This document shows, one piece after another, positions 5,977 through 6,464 of a stretch of 6,464 nucleotides of DNA (positions within the stretch are counted from its first letter, which is position 1; the number at the start of each line of letters is the position of its first letter). A program made the position numbers and the translations under genes. Source of the DNA: Chlamydiota bacterium (GTDB lineage Bacteria > Auribacterota > UBA3054 > B51-G9); assembly GCA_003648225.1 (NCBI GenBank), contig QMOL01000175.1:1-6464 (forward strand). Reading direction: 5' to 3'. Under the pieces are notes generated by a model that made no database searches, was not told where the DNA came from, and saw only the letters and a list, made by a program, of their open reading frames with translations.

Positions 5977-6464
5977 TTATTTACATTTAATCGCGAAACC
6001 CAATTCCCGTTTATCATCAATATTATAAGTTTCAGGCAACCATGTCCTATCAATTATAGCGTTAATATCATTCCAGGAATTAGTATTCGCGTGCATTTGA
6101 ATTTCTTGCCAGTTTGAATTTGTCAAATTTTTAGTTACAATTTCTTCACCGTTAAGATAAAAAGATAAATTAACAGGATTATTTGTAATATCCGGATGAC
6201 TTACGAGATAAAAAATATTTATCACGCCGTTAGAGTTTGCTTTTTCTGCCCATCGTGCGCTTTTACCTGCCCATCTATAGTTAAAATCATCTTTCCATTT
6301 TTCTTTGCCGTAAAAGCCGAAATCAGTTATAAAAATAGGGTTTCCTATCGCGACCCCAAGATCCCTGTCATCATCTATTCCAAAATTTGAAGGATTTATT
6401 GTTCTGCTGACACGAAAGTTTAAAACGGCATTTTTATTATTATTTTTAAAAAGTTTTCCACAAA
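5977..6464 (-). CDS. 3' end of an unnamed gene ending in the same repeat module; 5' part outside the window
   Basis: The frame is open from the window edge (6464) to the TAA at 5977-5979, giving 161 visible residues. There is a GTG at 6225, but the reading frame and the conserved blocks continue upstream of it, so it is not the start. A first module end is seen near 6340-6420 (D-D-D-R-D-L-G-V-A-I-G). A complete second module follows: G-F-Y-G-K-E, Y-R-W-A-G-K-S-A-R-W, S-H-P-D-I-T-N-N-P-V, F-Y-L-N-G-E, N-W-Q-E-I, and D-R-T-W-L-P before D-D-K-R-E-L-G-F-A-I. The stop is 25 bases before the large membrane protein, so the two are probably co-transcribed. No membrane helix is visible in this part. 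The protein could be a paralogue of the ligase-like neighbour or another envelope enzyme carrying the same tail; I do not recognise its function. Confidence 0.75.
   Translation of the reverse strand, partial: CGKLFKNNNKNAVLNFRVSRTINPSNFGIDDDRDLGVAIGNPIFITDFGFYGKEKWKDDFNYRWAGKSARWAEKANSNGVINIFYLVSHPDITNNPVNLSFYLNGEEIVTKNLTNSNWQEIQMHANTNSWNDINAIIDRTWLPETYNIDDKRELGFAIKCK

Noticed and set aside
5887..6390. Plus-strand open frames at 5887-6117 and 6196-6390
   Set aside because: Both are antisense to the module-bearing genes, whose conserved blocks are on the minus strand.

Overview
This AT-rich bacterial window carries seven genes, all on the minus strand and tightly packed. In transcription order (high to low coordinates) they are: the 3' end of an unnamed gene (about 5977-6464); a large O-antigen ligase/polymerase-like membrane protein (3417-5951); a single-domain CinA/PncC amidase (2920-3420); recA (1837-2895); a short recX (1485-1829); pyrR (889-1431); and the first 270 codons of pyrB, which runs off the low end (1-810). 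I see no tRNA, rRNA, CRISPR array or insertion sequence.

The window has three functional blocks. At the high end are envelope polysaccharide genes. The large protein has a polytopic Wzy_C/WaaL-type core followed by two copies of a soluble module, and the cut gene upstream ends in the same kind of module. Next comes the widespread cinA-recA-recX set (NMN recycling, homologous recombination and its modulator), joined to the polysaccharide gene by a 4-base stop/start overlap. Last is a pyrimidine block, pyrR-pyrB, apparently started by its own promoter. That promoter has perfect TTGACA and TATAAT hexamers with a 17-bp spacer, and the recX stop codon lies inside the -35 hexamer.

The organism cannot be named from this window. 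The O-antigen ligase-like protein suggests a Gram-negative-type envelope, and the promoter is a standard housekeeping (sigma-70/sigma-A) type. pyrR next to pyrB, a PyrR that has lost several residues of the Bacillus RNA-binding face, and a polysaccharide gene fused to repeat modules would fit one of the less-studied Gram-negative phyla often seen only in metagenomes. That placement is a guess.

The most unusual content is the repeated C-terminal module ending in a W-x-P...D-x-R-E-L-G motif, shared by two adjacent genes. Second is the pyrR-pyrB control region, which lacks a recognisable PyrR attenuator but holds a GC-rich hairpin and an 8-bp tandem repeat directly in front of the pyrB start. 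The rest of the window is ordinary housekeeping sequence.
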